From Asanoa hainanensis (lineage in GTDB: Bacteria > Actinomycetota > Actinomycetes > Mycobacteriales > Micromonosporaceae), in assembly GCF_900188485.1 (NCBI RefSeq), contig NZ_FZPH01000004.1, forward strand, positions 473,552 to 537,551: a stretch of DNA of 64,000 nt, read 5' to 3'. Positions 52,817-60,380 of this stretch are shown piece by piece (within the stretch, counting starts at the first letter, position 1; each line of letters opens with the position of its first letter). The translations under genes were made by a program, and so were the position numbers. The notes under the pieces were generated by a model. That model did no database searches and had not been told where the DNA came from. It worked only from the letters and a program-made list of their open reading frames with translations.

Positions 52817-53707
52817 TCAGGGACGGGCGCCTACGGCGATCACCGCGCGGGCGCCCGCAGCGGTCGCCGCCTTGAGACAAGCCGCTGGGTCGCCGCCGGC
52901 CAGGCGGGTGGCCAGCAGGCCCGCTGCGAACGCGTCTCCGGCTCCGGTCGGGTCAACCACCGCGGCCGCCACCGCCGCCGCTGTCGACACCGCGCCGTCC
53001 GGGTCGGCCCAGACCGCCCCGGCTGCGCCGAGTTTGACCACCACAGCCGCGCCCAGGTCGGCGGCGAGGGTTCGCGCCTGGTCGGCGGGGGGCGCGTCGC
53101 CGCCGCCCGCCAGCATCGCCGCTTCGTCGGCGTTGGCCAGGAGCAGGTCGATGCCGCGTACCCAGGAGCGGAACGCCGGACCGCCGACCTGCCGCAGCGG
53201 GGCCGCGGACGCCGCGTCGACGCTGACCGTCAGTCCCAGCTCGCGGGCCGTCGCCAGGGCGCGCAGCCCGGCCGGGCGCGAGCGGTCGTCGAGCAGCGGG
53301 TAGCCCGACAGGTGCAGGTGCCCCACACCCGCCGCGGCGAGGGCCAGCGCCACCTCGTCCGGGTCGAGGAGCAGGTTGGCGCCGCGGTCGGTGACCATGG
53401 TTCGCCGGCCGCCCTCGGCCAGCACGATGACCGTGCCGGTCGGCGCGTCCGGGCGCGGCGGGAGCGGGCAGTCGACGCCGGCCGCGCGTAGCTCGGCCAG
53501 CCGGGCCGCGCCCGCCTCGTCGGCGCCTACGGTCGCCAGCAGCGTGACCGGCACGCCGTGCCACGCCAGCCAGGCCGCGGTGTTGGCCGCCTGGCCGCCG
53601 CCGGTGAGCCGGATCGCGGCCGCGGTGTCGGTGTCCGGCGCGGGCGGGCCGGCCAGCACCGCGACCACGTCGGTGACCAGATCACCTAGGACGGCGACGC
53701 GGGTCAT
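52817..53707 (-). CDS. psuK: PfkB-family sugar kinase, probable pseudouridine kinase
   Basis: A 296-residue ribokinase-fold kinase. Substrate-site features are [14 protein letters not shown] at the start and [20 protein letters not shown]. The C-terminal ATP/anion hole [16 protein letters not shown] carries the catalytic Asp. The pairing with psuG, whose stop overlaps the start by 4 bp (ATGA), points to pseudouridine 5'-phosphate formation rather than another sugar kinase. It is the second gene of the minus-strand psuG-psuK operon. Confidence 0.85.
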   Translation of the reverse strand: MTRVAVLGDLVTDVVAVLAGPPAPDTDTAAAIRLTGGGQAANTAAWLAWHGVPVTLLATVGADEAGAARLAELRAAGVDCPLPPRPDAPTGTVIVLAEGGRRTMVTDRGANLLLDPDEVALALAAAGVGHLHLSGYPLLDDRSRPAGLRALATARELGLTVSVDAASAAPLRQVGGPAFRSWVRGIDLLLANADEAAMLAGGGDAPPADQARTLAADLGAAVVVKLGAAGAVWADPDGAVSTAAAVAAAVVDPTGAGDAFAAGLLATRLAGGDPAACLKAATAAGARAVIAVGARP

Positions 53708-54603
53708 GCGGCCGCGGCGGCGATCCGGGCGGCCAGGTCGGCGTTGCGCAGGATGATCCGGACGTTGACCTCCAGGCTGGCGCCGCCGGTGTGCTCGTGG
53801 AACCAGCCCAGCAGGAACGGCGTGACCGCCTTGCCGGTCACCCCCTGCTCCTCCAGCGCGGCCAACCCCTGCGCCAGCGTGCGGTCGTGCAGGGCCGGGT
53901 CGAGCTGCTCGTCGGCCGGCAGCGGGTTGGCCACCACCAGCGCGCCGCGGTGCACGCCCTGGGCGGCCCGGGCGGTGACCGCGCGGGCGGCCTCCTCGGG
54001 CGAGTCCAGCGACCAGTCCACGGGGAAGCCGCTGTCGGTCAGGTAGAACCCCGGGAAGCGCAGGGTGCGGTAGCCGGCGACCGCTACGCCGAGGGTCTCC
54101 AGGCGCTCCAGCGTCGCGCCGACGTCGAGGATGGACTTGACCCCGGCACAGACCACGGCGATGGGGGTACGAGCCAGCGTGACCAGGTCGGCCGACTCGT
54201 CGTAGGGCGCGTCGCGGTGCACGCCGCCGAGCCCGCCGGTGGCGAACACCCGGATGCCGGCGGCCGCCGCCACCGCGCTGGTCGCGGCGACCGTGGTGGC
54301 GCCGTCGACGCCCTTCGCGGCGGCCACGGCCAGGTCCCGCGCCGACAGCTTGGCCACCCCGTCGGCCTCCGCGAGCCGGGTCAGCTGCTCGTCGTCGAGA
54401 CCCACGTGCACGCGGCCGCCGAGCACCGCGATGGTCGCCGGGACCGCGCCGGCCGCCCGTACCGTGGCCTCGATCTCGCGGGCGACCTTGAGGTTCTCGG
54501 GGCGCGGCAGCCCGTGCGCGATGATCGTGCTCTCCAGCGCGACCACGGGGTTTCCGGTGGCGAGCGCTTCCGCCACTTCCGGCGCTAATACCAAGTCGTT
54601 CAC
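53704..54603 (-). CDS. psuG: pseudouridine-5'-phosphate glycosidase
   Basis: A 299-residue enzyme that splits pseudouridine 5'-phosphate into uracil and ribose 5-phosphate. [55 protein letters not shown] (catalytic Lys region), [40 protein letters not shown] and [15 protein letters not shown] are the family blocks. GTG 54603 begins the conserved start; no strong ribosome-binding site is seen. With psuK it forms the salvage route for the C-nucleoside. Confidence 0.95.
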   Translation of the reverse strand: MNDLVLAPEVAEALATGNPVVALESTIIAHGLPRPENLKVAREIEATVRAAGAVPATIAVLGGRVHVGLDDEQLTRLAEADGVAKLSARDLAVAAAKGVDGATTVAATSAVAAAAGIRVFATGGLGGVHRDAPYDESADLVTLARTPIAVVCAGVKSILDVGATLERLETLGVAVAGYRTLRFPGFYLTDSGFPVDWSLDSPEEAARAVTARAAQGVHRGALVVANPLPADEQLDPALHDRTLAQGLAALEEQGVTGKAVTPFLLGWFHEHTGGASLEVNVRIILRNADLAARIAAAAA

Positions 54604-54661
54604 GTTGTCACCGTACGGGTGGCCAGGTGCGGCAACCGCACCTACCTGGCAGACTTGATTG

Positions 54662-54937
54662 GTGACCAGTCCTAGCGTCCCCGACACCAGCGGCACGATT
54701 CTCGAGCGTCCGGTCGAGACGCCGTTCGAGCAGGGCGACCACGAGCGGTTCTCGCACTACGCCGACCGCGACAAGATCACCGAGGCGATGGTCCTCGGCA
54801 CCCCGGTCAAGGCGCTGTGCGGCAAGGTCTGGGTCCCCTCGCGCGACCCGAGCCGCTTCCCGGTCTGCCCCGAGTGCAAAGAGATCTTCGAAGACGACAA
54901 CCGGTTCTACGACAAGGAGCCCAAGCCCGAGGGGTGA
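54662..54937 (+). CDS. DUF3039 family protein
   Basis: A 91-residue acidic protein found throughout actinobacteria. [40 protein letters not shown] and CPECKEIFE with three or four cysteines suggest a small zinc-binding fold. Function unknown. GTG 54662 begins the conserved part. It lies 14 bp upstream of the TRIC-like channel gene. Confidence 0.92.
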   Translation: MTSPSVPDTSGTILERPVETPFEQGDHERFSHYADRDKITEAMVLGTPVKALCGKVWVPSRDPSRFPVCPECKEIFEDDNRFYDKEPKPEG

Positions 54938-54951
54938 TCTAGAGTTCGGCG

Positions 54952-55584
54952 GTGTCAGCCACCGCCGCACTCCTGTTCGCCGATCTCCTCGGTGTCGCTG
55001 TTTTCGCCGCATCCGGCGCATCCGCCGCAGTAGTCAAGCGACTGGACCTGTTCGGTGTGTGCTTTGTCGGGTTCGTAGCCGCTCTCGGTGGCGGCATCGT
55101 CCGTGACCTCGTAGTCGACCAGGCCCCACCCCTGGCCTTCGACGACTGGCGCTACGCGGTTGTGGCAGCTCTCACAGCGGTCGCGGTCTTCTTCTTCCAC
55201 CCTCAACTGGCCCGGCTCCGCCGCGTCGTGGTCGTCCTCGACGCGGCCGGGCTGGCCCTGTTCACCGTCACGGGCACCCTGGTCGCGTTGCGCGCCGGGG
55301 TGCCGCCGGTCGGTGCGTGCCTCCTCGGCATGATCGCGGCCATCGGCGGCGGCGTCGCCCGGGACCTGCTGCTGGGCGAGATCCCGATCGTGCTGCGCCG
55401 CGAGATCTACGCGGTAGCGGCCTTGGCGGGCGCGGTCCTGGTGATGGCCCTGTACCGAGCGGACCAGACCGGCTGGCCCATGGTCGGCGCGGGTGTCCTG
55501 GTCTTCGCGATCCGCCTGGTAGCCCTACGCCGCAACTGGAACGCGACCCCAACCCCAGACGACCGCCCCAAACTCCCGGCCTAA
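54952..55584 (+). CDS. TRIC-family (UPF0126) cation channel-like membrane protein
   Basis: A 210-residue membrane protein with two repeats of three transmembrane segments. Each repeat has the GGGIVRDLV / GGGVARDLLLGEIP motif, with the conserved Gly-rich kink and Arg-Asp. Bacterial and animal TRIC channels share this layout and pass K+ or other monovalent cations. GTG 54952 starts 14 bp after DUF3039. The intergenic region behind it holds the tandem palindrome array. Confidence 0.9.
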   Translation: MSATAALLFADLLGVAVFAASGASAAVVKRLDLFGVCFVGFVAALGGGIVRDLVVDQAPPLAFDDWRYAVVAALTAVAVFFFHPQLARLRRVVVVLDAAGLALFTVTGTLVALRAGVPPVGACLLGMIAAIGGGVARDLLLGEIPIVLRREIYAVAALAGAVLVMALYRADQTGWPMVGAGVLVFAIRLVALRRNWNATPTPDDRPKLPA

Positions 55585-55606
55585 CCCGCCCCCACACCGA
55601 CACCCC

Positions 55607-55753
55607 GTTAGTAAGCGCTCACTAACCCAGGGGTGGTGAGCGCTTACCAACCGCCCGGGTGGAGCGCTCGCTAACCGCGCGGGTGGTGAGCGCTTGCTAA
55701 CGCCCCGGGTAGTGCGTGCTCACTAACCGCCTGGGTGGTGAGCGCTTACTAAC
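55607..55753. repeat. six-copy, 25-26-bp phased near-palindrome array
   Basis: Six 20-bp elements with consensus GGTGGTGAGCGCTTACTAAC share an AGCGCT centre (copy 5 has CGTGCT). Their centres begin at 55614, 55639, 55663, 55689, 55715 and 55741, so the spacing is 25, 24, 26, 26 and 26 bp. Copy 1, GTTAGTAAGCGCTCACTAAC, is nearly a perfect palindrome. The linker between units is CCGCCCGG-like. The shape suits a TetR-type dimer site in tandem, or iterons. No matching regulator is nearby. Confidence 0.9.
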
Positions 55754-55840
55754 CGCCTGGGGCTCCCGGAGGAGCCAACCCATCGGCGCGGCGGAGGAGC
55801 GCGTTGCGGCCCAACGGTCTTGATCGTTGCCGCAGCCATC

Positions 55841-55949
55841 GCGGACCTGGCAGCGGAGCGAAGCGGAGCGGTCTCTCGCGGGAGGAACGGTCCGGACCAC
55901 GGCGGACCCGAGTACGCCAAGCCTTGATCGGTCTGGCCTTGATCGGTCT
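55841..55949. repeat. intergenic block duplicated at 59598-59706 (copy 1)
   Basis: Positions 55841-55949 align to 59598-59706 over 109 bp with three mismatches (at 55901, 55931 and 55935) and no gaps. The block includes one unit of the 50-61-bp repeat and the beginning of the 15-bp repeat. Neither side resembles a transposase gene or has obvious terminal inverted repeats. Confidence 0.9.
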
Positions 55950-55995
55950 GGCCTTGATCGGTCTCGCTTTGATCGGTCTCGCCTTGATCGGGCTT
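55921..55995. repeat. five tandem 15-bp repeats (GCCTTGATCGGTCTG)
   Basis: The units begin at 55921, 55936, 55951, 55966 and 55981. The first two are identical and the others differ by one to three bases. The same motif occurs twice at 59678-59707 next to the second block copy. Each unit carries TTGATCGG, so every 15 bp a GATC site repeats. Confidence 0.9.
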
Positions 55996-56124
55996 GAGCT
56001 GAGCGGCAGGACAATCATCACCCTTGTGTCTGCTGGGGATCACGGTGCGCGCGTGGTTATGCTGAGGATCGCCTTCGCCTCGCGGCGGGGGCGTTTTTCG
56101 TGACACGAGGGGGCGACAAGGTTG

Positions 56125-57870
56125 GTGGCGAAGCCGTCGCTCGAGGCGTTTCCGCCGTTGCGGTCGTGGCAGCGCAAGGCGATGGTCGGCTACCTGCGGC
56201 GCCCGGCCGAGGATTACATGGCGGTCGCTACGCCCGGTGCAGGCAAGACCACCTTCGCCCTGCGGCTCGCGGCCGAGCTCCTCGTCGCCGGGACTGTCGA
56301 CGCCGTCACCGTGGTCGCGCCCACCGAGCACCTCAAGACGCAGTGGGCGCAGGCGGCGGCTCGGGTCGGCATCCAGCTCGACGCCGCGTTCCGTAACGCC
56401 GACCTGCACTCGTCGGCCGACTTCCATGGCGCGGTCGTGACCTACGCCCAGGTCGGCATGGCGCCCCAGGTGCATCGCCGGCGCACGATGACCCGGCGCA
56501 CGTTCGTCATCCTCGACGAGATCCACCACGCGGGCGACTCGCGGACCTGGGGTGACGGGGTCAAGGCCGCCTTCGAGAACGCGACCCGGCGGTTGATGCT
56601 GACCGGTACGCCGTTCCGGTCGGACGACAACCCGATCCCCTTCGTGACGTACGAGCGCGGCGGCGACGGGCTCCAGCGGTCCAGGGCCGACTCGGTCTAC
56701 GGCTACGCCGACGCGCTGCGCGACGGCGTCGTCCGGCCCGTGATCTTCCTGGCGTACTCCGGTGAGACCCGCTGGCGCACCAGCGCCGGCGACGAGCTCG
56801 CCGCCCGGCTCGGTGAGCCGATGACCCAGGACCTCGTCGCCCAGGCCTGGCGTACGGCGCTCGACCCCACCGGTGACTGGATGGTCCAGGTGCTGCGGGC
56901 CGCCGACGCGCGGCTACAGGTCAAGCGGGCCGGCGGGATGCCCGACGCCGGCGGCCTGGTGATCGCTACCGACCAGCAGAACGCGCGCTCGTACGCGAAG
57001 CTGATCGAGCGCGTGACCGGCGAGAAGGCCGTCGTGGTGCTCTCCGACGACGCCGGAGCCTCCGACCGGATCGCGGCGTTCGCGGCATCCGACCAACGCT
57101 GGATGGTCGCGGTCCGGATGGTGTCCGAGGGTGTCGACATTCCACGGCTTTCGGTCGGCGTGTACGCGACCAGCGCCTCGACCCCGTTGTACTTCGCCCA
57201 GGCGATCGGCCGGTTCGTCCGGGCCCGCCGCCCCGGCGAGACGGCCAGCGTGTTCCTGCCCAGCGTGCCGCACCTGCTCGGGCTGGCCAGCGAGATGGAG
57301 GCCGAGCGCAACCACGTACTCGGCGCGCCCAAGGAGGACGACGGTCTCGACGACGCGCTGTTGGAACGGGCGCAGCAGACCGAGGACGCCAGCGGCGAGC
57401 TGACGAAGCGGCACGAGATGCTCTCGGCCACGGCCGAGCTCGACCAGGTGATCTTCGATGGCGCCTCGTTCGGCACGGGGGCGCTGGCCGGCACGCCCGA
57501 GGAGGAGGAGTACCTGGGCCTGCCCGGGCTGCTCACGGCCGACCAGGTGGCCACGCTGCTCAACAAGCGTCAGGCGGACCAACTCGCGGCCCAGAAGCGG
57601 CGGTCGACCAGCAACGCTTCGGCGGATGGGTCGGGTGGGGCGCGGGTGGCGGGGATGACCGCGGCGCCTCCGGGGCCGGTCTCGGCCGGCGAGCGAAGGG
57701 TCGTCCTGCGCCGTCAGCTCAACGCTCTGGTAGCCGCGCACCATCACCGCACCGGACAACCCCACGGCAAGATCCACGCGGAACTGAGGCGAATCTGCGG
57801 GGGTCCGCCGAGCGCCCAGGCGACGATCGAGCAGCTCGAGGAGCGGATCGCCACCTGCCAGACCCTTTGA
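56125..57870 (+). CDS. stand-alone DEAD/DEAH superfamily 2 helicase
   Basis: A 581-residue SF2 ATPase. The Q-like WQRKAM precedes Walker A ATPGAGKTTF (~35-44). VVAPTEHLKTQWA is motif Ia, DEIH (131-134) is motif II, LTGTPFRSD motif III, and the C-terminal RecA domain has VSEGVDIPRLSVGVYATSA (motif V) and FAQAIGRFVRARRPGE (motif VI). The last ~150 residues form a helical, Gln/Glu-rich tail. There is no nuclease, methylase or Z1/HKD domain, so this is not an obvious restriction enzyme. GTG 56125 is chosen (TTG 56122 is the alternative) behind AGGGGG. Its substrate is unknown. Confidence 0.88.
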   Translation: MAKPSLEAFPPLRSWQRKAMVGYLRRPAEDYMAVATPGAGKTTFALRLAAELLVAGTVDAVTVVAPTEHLKTQWAQAAARVGIQLDAAFRNADLHSSADFHGAVVTYAQVGMAPQVHRRRTMTRRTFVILDEIHHAGDSRTWGDGVKAAFENATRRLMLTGTPFRSDDNPIPFVTYERGGDGLQRSRADSVYGYADALRDGVVRPVIFLAYSGETRWRTSAGDELAARLGEPMTQDLVAQAWRTALDPTGDWMVQVLRAADARLQVKRAGGMPDAGGLVIATDQQNARSYAKLIERVTGEKAVVVLSDDAGASDRIAAFAASDQRWMVAVRMVSEGVDIPRLSVGVYATSASTPLYFAQAIGRFVRARRPGETASVFLPSVPHLLGLASEMEAERNHVLGAPKEDDGLDDALLERAQQTEDASGELTKRHEMLSATAELDQVIFDGASFGTGALAGTPEEEEYLGLPGLLTADQVATLLNKRQADQLAAQKRRSTSNASADGSGGARVAGMTAAPPGPVSAGERRVVLRRQLNALVAAHHHRTGQPHGKIHAELRRICGGPPSAQATIEQLEERIATCQTL

Positions 57871-57903
57871 GACCACTGTCAGACCGTCTGAGCTGAAGAA
57901 ACC

Positions 57904-57931
57904 GGCCGGGACCCCATGCGGGGTTCCGGCC
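57904..57931. terminator. intrinsic terminator hairpin 1 after helicase gene
   Basis: GGCCGGGACCCC (57904-57915) pairs with GGGGTTCCGGCC (57920-57931) with one G-T wobble and a 4-nt loop, 33 bp after the helicase stop. Confidence 0.8.
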
Positions 57932-57950
57932 AGTGCTTGTGGCGGAAAGG

Positions 57951-57986
57951 AACCGGCCGGAGCCCCCTGGGGGGTTCCGGCCGGTT
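57951..57986. terminator. intrinsic terminator hairpin 2, bidirectional
   Basis: AACCGGCCGGAGCCCC (57951-57966) pairs with GGGGTTCCGGCCGGTT (57971-57986), 16-bp arms with one G-T wobble, followed by TT. It resembles hairpin 1 closely (a duplicated terminator) and lies between convergent genes, so it can also end the DUF7455 gene. Confidence 0.82.
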
Positions 57987-58002
57987 TAAGTAGGTGGTCG
58001 GA

Positions 58003-58248
58003 TCAGTTGGACGAGTTCGACGCCATGAGGTCGGCGCCGCGCCACTCGAAGTCCGGGTCCGCCGCGAACTGGACGGTGATCTTCACCAGGTCGTCGGCGT
58101 ACTTGTTCGCGTGGTGCCCGCAGAACACGAGCTCGCCCCCGCCAGCCATGGTGATCCGGAGCTTGCCGGCCGCGTTGCACCGATCGCACCGTTCATCGGT
58201 TGCTGGGGGAACCACCGTGCCAGGCGGCGGCGTGAGAGTGGGGGTCAT
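58003..58248 (-). CDS. DUF7455-like small zinc-binding protein
   Basis: An 81-residue protein with CDRCNAAGKLRITMAGGGEL, then FCGHHANKYADDLVKITV. The CDRC and CGHH pattern gives a Cys4/His zinc site. Actinobacterial homologues with this arrangement are catalogued as DUF7455; function unknown. ATG 58248 follows AGGAGGAAGG, a strong ribosome-binding site. It is convergent with the helicase gene across the double terminator. Confidence 0.78.
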   Translation of the reverse strand: MTPTLTPPPGTVVPPATDERCDRCNAAGKLRITMAGGGELVFCGHHANKYADDLVKITVQFAADPDFEWRGADLMASNSSN

Positions 58249-58559
58249 CGCCTTCCTCCTTCGTCACCGATGAACATCCTTCTTCGGTCTTTACTCACCT
58301 ATCGTGCAACACCCTTGGGTGCTGCGGCCTTCCCACTGTGCCCCCGGGGGACCCAGGTCACACCTTGGTTGATGACAGTGTGCCGGCACCCAAGGGGTCC
58401 GCGTCAATGATCTCGGTCGGACAACCCGCTTCTGACGTGGATCTATTGACGCTGCGTGTCGAAAACATGACTGAGCGTTGGATCAAGCGCCCTTGCCACG
58501 GTATCCTGACAGCGCCTGTGTGGCACTGGCCAGACACGCCCAAACGAGGGATCCGGCGG
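58249..58559. other. intergenic region, promoter side of the DUF7455 gene
   Basis: A 311-bp gap. It contains the strong ribosome-binding site and presumably the promoter of the minus-strand DUF7455 gene. Within 58290-58315 the minus strand reads TTGCACGATAGGTGAG, which could include a -35/-10 pair, but the match is weak. No gene, terminator or repeat is clearly seen. Confidence 0.5.
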
Positions 58560-59141
58560 TTACCCGACAGACTTCGCAGCCGCCTTCACCGATTTCTTGT
58601 AGTCGCGCACCTTCGTCAGGCTCGCCTCGTCAACGATATCCGCGACCGACATGTGGGATCCTTCGTCGCCGTAGGCCCCGGCGGCCGCACGCCAGCCCTC
58701 CGGCCGCACCCCGTACTGCTTGCCCAACAGGGCCACGAAGATCTGCGCCTTCTGCCGACCGAACCCGGGTAGCTCGGCGACCCGCTTGAACAGGTCCCGG
58801 CCGTCGGCGGCCTCGCTCCACAGCCGCGCGGTGTCGCCGTCGTAGCGGGCCACGATCTGCCGGCAGACCTCCTGCGTACGGGCGGCCATCGCCTTCGGAA
58901 ACCGATGCAACGCGGGCGGGGTCGCGAAGATCTTCAGCAGCTCGTCCGGGTCGAACTCGGCAAGCTCCAGCGCCGTCGGCTCGTGCCCCAACCGCTGAGC
59001 CAGCACGTACGGGGACGAAAACGCCTTTTCGAGCGGAATCTGTTGATCCAGCACCATTCCGACAAGCAGCGCCAACGGGTCGCGATCGAGCAGCGCGTTG
59101 GCCTCCGGAGCGATGGGCAGCGAAAACGTCATGCGCTCCAT
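58560..59141 (-). CDS. HhH-GPD base excision DNA repair protein
   Basis: A 193-residue protein of the HhH-GPD superfamily: FSLPIAPEANALLDRDPLAL, LVGMVLDQQIPLEKAF and FATPPALHRFPKAMAARTQE in the N-terminal half, then the helix-hairpin-helix LPGFGRQKAQIFVALLGKQYG (shown as 20-residue parts LPGFGRQKAQIFVALLGKQY). Actinobacterial copies of this size are annotated as base-excision repair proteins without a defined lesion, and the usual catalytic Lys is not evident. ATG 59141 is chosen because GGGAGGGTGG lies upstream; ATG 59132 is the alternative. Confidence 0.87.
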   Translation of the reverse strand: MERMTFSLPIAPEANALLDRDPLALLVGMVLDQQIPLEKAFSSPYVLAQRLGHEPTALELAEFDPDELLKIFATPPALHRFPKAMAARTQEVCRQIVARYDGDTARLWSEAADGRDLFKRVAELPGFGRQKAQIFVALLGKQYGVRPEGWRAAAGAYGDEGSHMSVADIVDEASLTKVRDYKKSVKAAAKSVG

Positions 59142-59292
59142 CTTGGCCCACCCTCCCGATCTCATCGGACCCGCCCACGGCCCGCATCACCCGGACACCA
59201 GCCACCCAGACCAAGCCTCGCGAATCACGGCCCTCGCCCGACCCACGTCGAGCACCACGGCGTGGCACGCCACGCCACGCCGCACCCCAGCC

Positions 59293-59340
59293 GACCTAGG
59301 TAAACGACTGTCGTGCCAACAACAGTGAATTTCCTAGATC
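59293..59340. repeat. dispersed 48-bp palindromic repeat, copy 2
   Basis: The reverse complement begins GATCTAGGAAATTC like copy 1 at 52511 and ends TTTACCTAGGTC; 48 bp in both cases, no gaps. The arms are less perfectly paired than in copy 1. Confidence 0.75.
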
Positions 59341-59435
59341 CGGTCGCGACCGGGCCCCTCCGCGCACCTGGACCGCTGACGCGTCAGGGCGACCAGCCGG
59401 CTTGTCCGGCTGGGCGGGCGGTGCCTGGCTTGGGC

Positions 59436-59706
59436 CCACCGCGGACCTGGCAGCGAAGCGCAGCGTTCCTCTCGCGAGAGGAACGGTCCAGACCACCGCG
59501 CACCTGGCAGCGGCACGGTCTCGCAGAAGGAACTGGTCCGGACCACCGCGGACCTCCCAGCGGCACGGTCTCGCAGAAGGAACTGGTCCGGACCACCGCG
59601 GACCTGGCAGCGGAGCGAAGCGGAGCGGTCTCTCGCGGGAGGAACGGTCCGGACCACCGCGGACCCGAGTACGCCAAGCCTTGATCGTTCTCGCCTTGAT
59701 CGGTCT
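59436..59706. repeat. tandem 50-61-bp repeat array with duplicated block (copy 2)
   Basis: Units starting CCACCGCG begin at 59436, 59493, 59543, 59593 and 59654 (spacing 57, 50, 50, 61 bp). Units 2 and 3 are 50 bp long with three mismatches. Unit 1 contains the perfect 20-bp palindrome GTTCCTCTCGCGAGAGGAAC (59465-59484), degenerate in the other units. The stretch 59598-59706 is the second copy of the 109-bp block at 55841-55949, and two 15-bp repeats (59678-59707) follow. The array ends 14 bp from the stop of the methyltransferase gene. Confidence 0.88.
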
Positions 59707-59720
59707 CAATTTGATCTGCC

Positions 59721-60380
59721 CTACTTGGTCAGGCGCACTTCCAGGGTCATGCCGTCGGCGTGGGCGGCGCTGCCGTGGAACGCGCTGCCGGCCGCCACCC
59801 GCTCGAAGTCGGCCGCCGTGTAAGCCCGGCTGCGCAGCCAGCTCAGCGTCAGCCGGGTGACCGAGCTGTTGAACGCGTTGAGCCGCATGCCAGCCACGTC
59901 CGCCCGGATGTCCGCACCCGTCGCGCCGCGGTTCATGTCCAGGATCACCGCGACCCCGCCCGGCCGCAGCACGCGGTGGATCTGGTCAAGAGCGGTCACC
60001 GGGCTGCTGAAGTTCTTGAACGCGGCCTGGCAGACCACCAGGTCGAAGCTGTCGGAAGGGAACGGCAGGTCGGCCACGTCGCCATGGCGGAAGTCGACCG
60101 TGACGCCCTCGGCCCGCGCCCGGGAGGCGGCCAGCGAGACGAACGTGTGGCTGATGTCCAGGCCGGTCACCGCGAACCCGAGCCGGGCCAGCTCGATGCT
60201 CAGGTAGCCCGGACCGGGCGCGACCTCCAACACGGCCGCACCGGGCGCGAGGCCGCTGCCCAACGCGACCGCCTGCCGCCGCCACTGCGCCAACTGGGGC
60301 TCGGAGCCGCGCTGCTTCGCGTACCAGCGGGCCATCGGCCCTTCCATCTCCGGGACGATCTTGCGCCGTTTGGTCTCCAT
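59721..60380 (-). CDS. class I SAM-dependent methyltransferase
   Basis: A 219-residue Methyltransf_11/25-type enzyme. Motif I is VLEVAPGPGYLSIELARLG, followed by VTGLDISHTFVSLAASRARA, DFRHGDVADLPFPSDSFDLV and IHRVLRPGGVAVILDMNRG. Its ATG overlaps the PadR stop by 1 bp (TGATG), so it is in the PadR operon and probably controlled by it. The substrate is unknown; a small molecule is likely. Confidence 0.88.
   Translation of the reverse strand: METKRRKIVPEMEGPMARWYAKQRGSEPQLAQWRRQAVALGSGLAPGAAVLEVAPGPGYLSIELARLGFAVTGLDISHTFVSLAASRARAEGVTVDFRHGDVADLPFPSDSFDLVVCQAAFKNFSSPVTALDQIHRVLRPGGVAVILDMNRGATGADIRADVAGMRLNAFNSSVTRLTLSWLRSRAYTAADFERVAAGSAFHGSAAHADGMTLEVRLTK

Larger units (their letters stand above)
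55585..56124. other. repeat-rich intergenic region between TRIC gene and helicase gene
   Basis: A 540-bp stretch without a supported gene. It holds a six-copy palindrome array (55607-55753), a 109-bp block shared with 59598-59706, and a 15-bp tandem repeat (55921-55995). The part from about 55760 to 55840 and the helicase promoter near 56000-56110 show no other clear signal; AGGGGG at 56108-56113 is the helicase ribosome-binding site. Open frames across the repeats have no family similarity. Confidence 0.7.
59142..59720. other. repeat-rich intergenic region
   Basis: A 579-bp stretch between the repair gene and the methyltransferase gene with no supported gene. It carries the 48-bp palindrome copy 2 (59293-59340) and a tandem array (59436-59706) sharing a block with 55841-55949. 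Open frames on both strands across it are translations of repeats. Confidence 0.7.

Noticed and set aside
55607-55753. Possible CRISPR array
   Set aside because: The 26-bp unit has no spacers of unique sequence; the linkers are conserved too.
55749-56103. Open frames with repeated IKARPIKARPIKA or LIGLALIGLALIG patterns
   Set aside because: These are simple translations of the 15-bp tandem repeat; no start signal and no homologue pattern.
58338-58772. Plus-strand gene of about 144 residues
   Set aside because: Its second half lies antisense to the conserved HhH-GPD gene, and the first half has no start signal.
59436-59706. Possible CRISPR array
   Set aside because: Repeats are contiguous and of varying length without unique spacers, and there are no cas genes.
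59296-59709. Open frames across the 59.4-kb array on both strands
   Set aside because: Translations of the 50-61-bp repeats (Arg/Gly/Pro/Ser); frame and content follow the repeat period rather than a protein.
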